A stretch of 5,079 bases of DNA from NCBI GenBank assembly GCA_031266955.1, contig JAISAA010000283.1:1-5079 (forward strand), given 5' to 3'. This DNA is from Oscillospiraceae bacterium (GTDB lineage: Bacteria; Bacillota; Clostridia; Oscillospirales; Oscillospiraceae). Position numbers and translations under genes: made by a program. Positions 4,908 to 5,079 of this stretch are shown one piece after another. Each line of letters begins with the position of its first letter. Position 1 is the stretch's first letter. The notes under the pieces were generated by a model that did not search any database, had not been told where the DNA came from, and saw only the letters and a program-made list of their open reading frames with translations.

Positions 4908-4936
4908 AAAAAACCACTGTCGCGCGGCGCGCGACA
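4908..4936 (-). terminator. Terminator of the gene entering from the right edge
   Basis: On the minus strand the perfect stem TGTCGCGC-GCC-GCGCGACA (4918-4936) is followed by GTGG and six T (4908-4913). It lies about 34 nt past the stop codon at 4970-4972, the usual place for a rho-independent terminator. Confidence 0.75.
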
Positions 4937-4969
4937 ACGAAACAGAGCGTTTGGGGCGGGCAAAAAACC

Positions 4970-5079
4970 TCATTTCAAATAATAATCCCTGCCATAGCTA
5001 TAGGCCTCCTCGCGGATCCAACGATTGGCCTCATCGAGAGAATCATCCCCATAGCGCGCCATCAGCGATCCGAAAAAGG
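4970..5079 (-). CDS. C-terminal fragment of an unidentified protein
   Basis: The frame enters from the right edge and gives 35 residues, FFGSLMARYGDDSLDEANRW followed by IREEAYSYGRDYYLK, then TGA at 4970-4972. Only the last part of the protein is visible. It is acidic and aromatic-rich, likely helical (SLDEANRWIREEAYSYG), with no transmembrane character. A rho-independent terminator at 4908-4936 follows, supporting a real gene end. I do not recognise the family and assign no function. The other two frames on this strand are interrupted by stops here, so the frame choice is fairly secure. Confidence 0.6.
   Translation of the reverse strand, partial: FFGSLMARYGDDSLDEANRWIREEAYSYGRDYYLK

Larger units (their letters stand above)
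4206..4969. other. Non-coding spacer with many perfect hairpins
   Basis: No reading frame here has protein-like composition. The stretch holds perfect inverted repeats of unrelated sequence: CGCGGC-ATTT-GCCGCG (4291-4306), CATTTCTTT/AAAGAAATG (4338-4359), CCAAAGGA/TCCTTTGG (4373-4392), GGGTTGT/ACAACCC (4530-4552), GCCCC/GGGGC (4555-4567), CCCCCTTC/GAAGGGGG (4569-4587), CAAAGGGGGGC/GCCCCCCTTTG (4744-4770), CCAGGGGAGAGG and its complement (4792-4827) and CCCCTTTCTTT/AAAGAAAGGGG (4839-4864). It also contains one palindromic element (4618-4675) and a short tandem repeat (4709-4736). Confidence 0.65.

Noticed and set aside
4266..4982. Several open frames of 60-119 codons on both strands in the right-hand spacer
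   Set aside because: They run through many perfect hairpins and poly-G/C tracts, lack ribosome sites and show no domain-like sequence.

Overview
The window looks like chromosomal DNA from a GC-rich, spore-forming member of the Clostridia, probably a gut lineage. The reasons are a SipL-type spore morphogenesis gene (SPOCS domains plus LysM), a VanR/VanS pair like those of Gram-positive bacteria, strong AAGGAG-type ribosome sites, and GC-rich spacers full of perfect hairpins. The taxonomic call is inference.

Layout. Positions 1-87 (minus) hold the first 29 codons of an AAA-type ATPase with its own promoter. Positions 88-368 are a divergent regulatory spacer with one good promoter on each strand and an inverted repeat in front of vanR. 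Positions 369-2262 (plus) hold a vanR-vanS two-component operon whose genes overlap. Both proteins closely resemble, from memory, VanR and VanS of Tn1546, but no vanH/A/X resistance genes are visible here. Positions 2239-2554 are a heavily rearranged convergent junction: the last codons of vanS are repeated as units of about 40 bp, and a segment of about 107 bp carrying a bidirectional terminator and the tail of sipL is duplicated. Positions 2520-4118 (minus) hold sipL, preceded by a promoter that resembles the sigma-E consensus. Positions 4206-4969 are a non-coding spacer with many perfect hairpins of different sequence, and 4970-5079 (minus) is the 3' end of an unidentified gene.

Main discovery. 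A family of small multi-hairpin palindromic elements of about 58-75 bp occurs at least three times: in frame inside vanR just after the phospho-acceptor aspartate (541-614), inside the sipL reading frame (2995-3052), and in the right-hand spacer (4618-4675). The last two align without gaps, and several differences in stem 1 are compensatory, so structure rather than sequence appears to be kept. A fragment identical to the core of the sipL copy sits at the breakpoint of the vanS/sipL junction duplication. This recalls the Rickettsia palindromic elements, which insert in frame into proteins.

Working together. VanS should sense an envelope signal and phosphorylate VanR, whose targets are not visible. 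SipL belongs to spore-coat assembly and is not obviously linked to VanRS.
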